Source: an uncultured bacterium (GTDB taxonomy: Bacteria; Patescibacteriota; Patescibacteriia; Patescibacteriales; UBA12465). From it: a stretch of DNA of 13,722 nucleotides. Shown here piece by piece: positions 11,349 to 13,722 of the stretch. The position numbers and the translations under genes are program-made. Every line of letters starts with the position of its first letter. Within the stretch, counting starts at the first letter, position 1. The stretch covers positions 1-13,722 of the forward strand of contig CALJZR010000040.1 in NCBI GenBank assembly GCA_937983635.1, written 5' to 3'. The notes beneath the pieces were generated by a model. The model was not told where the DNA came from, ran no database searches, and saw only the letters and a program-made list of their open reading frames with translations.

Positions 11349-13722
11349 TTAGAAGAGGAAGGACAAGAAGCCGCGGCGGCGTAAGGATTTTTCTTTTTTC
11401 TTAAGATTAATCGTGGTCGGAATAACGGTATCGGGGATTAAAGAAATACTATCAATCCCCTGGGACATTAAGAATTCCGCAAACTCTGGAAAATCGCTGG
11501 GGCCTTGGCCGCAAATACCCACTTTGCGCTTACGTTTCTTGGCAACAGCAATTAAATTCTTAATCATTATCTTCACAGCTTCATTCTTTTCATTAGAAAC
11601 ACCCTCAATCTTCAGGCTACCGCCGGCATCACGATCAATCCCCAGCACTAACTGCGTTAAATCATTAGAGCCAATAGAAAAGCCGTCAAAAATATCACAG
11701 AATTTATCAGCTAAAATAATATTAGCCGGAATCTCCGCCATCACATACACTTGCAGACCATTAACGCCCCGCTTGAGACCGTTTTTAGCCATAATTTCTT
11801 GAACTTTTTTACCCTCTTCAACGGTACGGCAGAAAGGCACCATGATTTTAAGGTTGCTTAAACCATAGTCGTCGCGGACGCGCTTCATCGCTTTACACTC
11901 TAAATTGAAAGCCGGCACAAATTGCTTGGCATAATAGCGACTGGCGCCGCGCCAGCCAATCATAGGATTAGACTCAACCGGCTCAAATTCACGGCCACCA
12001 ATCAAATTAGCATATTCATTGGTTTTAAAATCAGACAAACGGACGATTACGTCCTTGGGGTGGAAGGCGGCAGCAATAATGGCTACCCCTTGCGCGAGAC
12101 GGTCCACAAAATACTGAGCCTTGTCATCATAACCGACGGTTAATTCTTCAATCTTTTTCTTAGCCTCTTTGTCCTGCAAATTTGGATAATTAATTAAGGC
12201 TAAGGGATGGATCTTAATGTAATTATTGATGATAAATTCTAAACGGGCGAGACCGACGCCATCATTGGGAATAAAGGATTGGGCAAAAGCCAACTCTGGC
12301 TCGCCCACATTCATCATGATTTTAGTTTTGGGGCGCTTTAAATCTTTAATATCGGTACTGAGAACTTTAAAAGGAATTTTACCTTCATAAACAAAGCCTT
12401 CTTCGCCTTCTGCACAACTAACCGTCACGCTCGGACCAGTCTTTAAAACTGAAGAGCCAATATTAGTCCCTACTAAGCAGGGGATTCCTAGTTCGCGGGA
12501 AACAATCGCGGCGTGGCAAGTGCGCCCGCCCTTATCGGTAACTATAGCAGAAGCAATTTTCATAATCGGCTCCCAGTCCGGATCAGTCATATCAGTCACG
12601 AGCACTTCGCCTGGCTTAAAACTGTGGATTTCTTTAAGTTCCATAATCCGCCGGACCTTGCCGCTACCGATTTTATTGCCGACACTCTGCCCTTTAACCA
12701 AGACTTTACCTCTTTTCTGCAAGCGATATTCTTCAATAACATTAAGGTTGCGGACGCTTTGAACAGTTTCCGGACGGGCCTGAATGATATAAAGCTGCTG
12801 GTTACGACCGTCTAAAGCCCATTCGATATCCATCGCTCGACCATAATGTTCTTCAATTGCCATTGCCCATTTCGCCAATTGCTTGACTTGGGCATCGGTG
12901 ATTGAGGCTTTATGTCTTTCACTATTAGAAACGGGGATATTTTTCACTGGGGATTTACCTCCTTTATTATAAATCATCTTTTCCGCCTTCTTCCCAATAG
13001 AACGAGAAATAATCGCTAAGGTCGGTTTAAAGACATAAAATTCATCCGGGTTAACCCGTCCTTGAACAATATTTTCCCCTAAACCATAAATGGAATTGAT
13101 TAAAACTGTATTACGGAAGCCAGACTCCGTATCAATAGTAAACATTACGCCGGAAGAACCCAGGTCGGAACGAACCATTTTCTGGACACCGACCGATAAG
13201 GCAATAGAAAAATGGTCAAAGCCTTTGTCTTCACGGTAAGAAATCGCCCGGTCAGTAAAGAGAGAGGCGATGCATTTCTTCACGGCTAATAATAATTCCT
13301 TTTCGCCAACAATGTTTAAAAAAGTTTCTTGCTGACCAGCAAAAGAAGCGTCCGGCAAGTCTTCGGCCGTCGCGCTAGAACGCACCGCTACGTCTAAAGC
13401 CTTACTATTATTTTCAGCTGATAAGCGCTTATAGGCAGCAGCGATTTCTTTCTTTAAATCGGCTGGTAATTGGACTGCTAAAATTTCAGCTCTAACTTTC
13501 TTGCCATGAGACATTAAATTGCGAGTATCGCTGGTGTCTAAATCTTTGAGAATTTCCTTAATTCTCTTTTTAAGTCCGGTGCTTTCTAAAAAATAATTAT
13601 AAGCTTCGGCTGTAGTCGCAAAACCATTAGGAACTTTAATCCCTTGGTCTTTAAGCTTGCGGTACATTTCGCCCAAAGAGGCGTTTTTTCCTCCAACTGA
13701 AGGCACGTCCTTAATGGCGAGC
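11349..13722 (-). CDS. ppsA: Phosphoenolpyruvate synthase (pyruvate, water dikinase), N-terminus cut by the window edge
   Basis: About 790 residues are visible, and the frame runs off the right edge. The GTG at 13706-13704 is an internal valine (IKDVPSVGGKNASLGEM is the conserved N-terminal motif), so the start lies outside. The enzyme makes PEP from pyruvate and ATP with release of AMP and phosphate, the entry to gluconeogenesis. Counting from that valine, the ATP-grasp domain spans about 1-320 (RSSATAEDLPDASFAGQQET; DIEWALDG; IIQARPET). The swivelling phosphohistidine domain carries TDKGGRTCHAAIVSRELG with His398. The PEP/pyruvate TIM barrel (about 465-770) has NPMIGWRGASRYY, GSNDLTQLVLGIDRDAG and the catalytic Cys732 in GICGQGPSDFPEF. 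Length matches E. coli PpsA (792). The C-terminus adds a basic then hydrophobic tail, KKEKSLRRRGFLSFLF, beyond the usual end. PPDK is less likely because the protein is shorter and has PEP-synthase-type motifs. Confidence 0.95.
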   Translation of the reverse strand, partial: LAIKDVPSVGGKNASLGEMYRKLKDQGIKVPNGFATTAEAYNYFLESTGLKKRIKEILKDLDTSDTRNLMSHGKKVRAEILAVQLPADLKKEIAAAYKRLSAENNSKALDVAVRSSATAEDLPDASFAGQQETFLNIVGEKELLLAVKKCIASLFTDRAISYREDKGFDHFSIALSVGVQKMVRSDLGSSGVMFTIDTESGFRNTVLINSIYGLGENIVQGRVNPDEFYVFKPTLAIISRSIGKKAEKMIYNKGGKSPVKNIPVSNSERHKASITDAQVKQLAKWAMAIEEHYGRAMDIEWALDGRNQQLYIIQARPETVQSVRNLNVIEEYRLQKRGKVLVKGQSVGNKIGSGKVRRIMELKEIHSFKPGEVLVTDMTDPDWEPIMKIASAIVTDKGGRTCHAAIVSRELGIPCLVGTNIGSSVLKTGPSVTVSCAEGEEGFVYEGKIPFKVLSTDIKDLKRPKTKIMMNVGEPELAFAQSFIPNDGVGLARLEFIINNYIKIHPLALINYPNLQDKEAKKKIEELTVGYDDKAQYFVDRLAQGVAIIAAAFHPKDVIVRLSDFKTNEYANLIGGREFEPVESNPMIGWRGASRYYAKQFVPAFNLECKAMKRVRDDYGLSNLKIMVPFCRTVEEGKKVQEIMAKNGLKRGVNGLQVYVMAEIPANIILADKFCDIFDGFSIGSNDLTQLVLGIDRDAGGSLKIEGVSNEKNEAVKIMIKNLIAVAKKRKRKVGICGQGPSDFPEFAEFLMSQGIDSISLIPDTVIPTTINLKKKEKSLRRRGFLSFLF

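Noticed and set aside
11413..12815. Plus-strand open frames opposite PEP synthase
   Set aside because: They run antisense to a well-conserved gene, show no signal peptide or known motif, and have no promoter or ribosome site.
13704..13706. GTG as start codon of PEP synthase
   Set aside because: The frame continues upstream as LAIKD, matching the conserved N-terminal segment, so GTG is an internal valine and the true start is outside the window.
1..13722. CRISPR array, tRNA, rRNA, transposase or integrase
   Set aside because: No regularly spaced repeats, cloverleaf sequences, rRNA segments or mobile-element proteins were seen on either strand.

Overview
The window most resembles a chromosome segment of a Candidatus Patescibacteria (CPR) bacterium, or a close ally. 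The base composition is moderately AT-rich and the code is standard. Genes are packed into short operons with gaps of 3-11 nt or 17-nt overlaps. Most starts lack a Shine-Dalgarno (SD) sequence. There are seven copies of the small two-helix T4SS-pilin-like family (TrbC/VirB2-like, Mbov_0395-like) that is typical of CPR and mycoplasma genomes. The assignment rests on gene content; no rRNA or other phylogenetic marker is present, and the window ends inside two genes.

Layout, left to right. (1) The 3' end of an smc-type gene, closed by a terminator. (2) A five-gene plus-strand operon (358-3760) behind an extended -10 promoter: a lipoprotein solute-binding protein, a divergent pilin-like protein, a RodZ-like HTH/membrane/Ig-like protein, a class I SAM methyltransferase and a small hydrophobic protein. 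It ends in a 13-bp terminator hairpin that also serves the convergent genes beyond. (3) Two overlapping minus-strand genes (3802-6757) for polytopic GT-C-like membrane glycosyltransferases. (4) A 101-nt divergent promoter region in which the two -35 boxes overlap. (5) Six consecutive plus-strand pilin-like genes (6859-9448). The first has a strong SD and is followed by a GC-rich RNA hairpin; the other five lack an SD. (6) A minus-strand secreted coiled-coil protein of no recognised family, facing a plus-strand secreted 3D-domain (cell-wall hydrolase-like) protein. Their back-to-back promoters flank a tandem CTTATCCC repeat. (7) A minus-strand phosphoenolpyruvate synthase that is nearly complete, lacking only its extreme N-terminus.

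Functional reading (inference). Much of the window concerns the cell surface: pilin-like subunits, lipid-linked-sugar glycosyltransferases, a morphogenesis-type RodZ-like protein, a wall-remodelling 3D protein and a binding lipoprotein. The most interesting unit is the six-pilin array sharing a control region with the glycosyltransferase pair. It could encode a multi-subunit, possibly glycosylated, surface appendage with a post-transcriptionally set major:minor subunit ratio. No ATPase, prepilin peptidase or VirB channel protein lies in the window, so the export machinery must be elsewhere.
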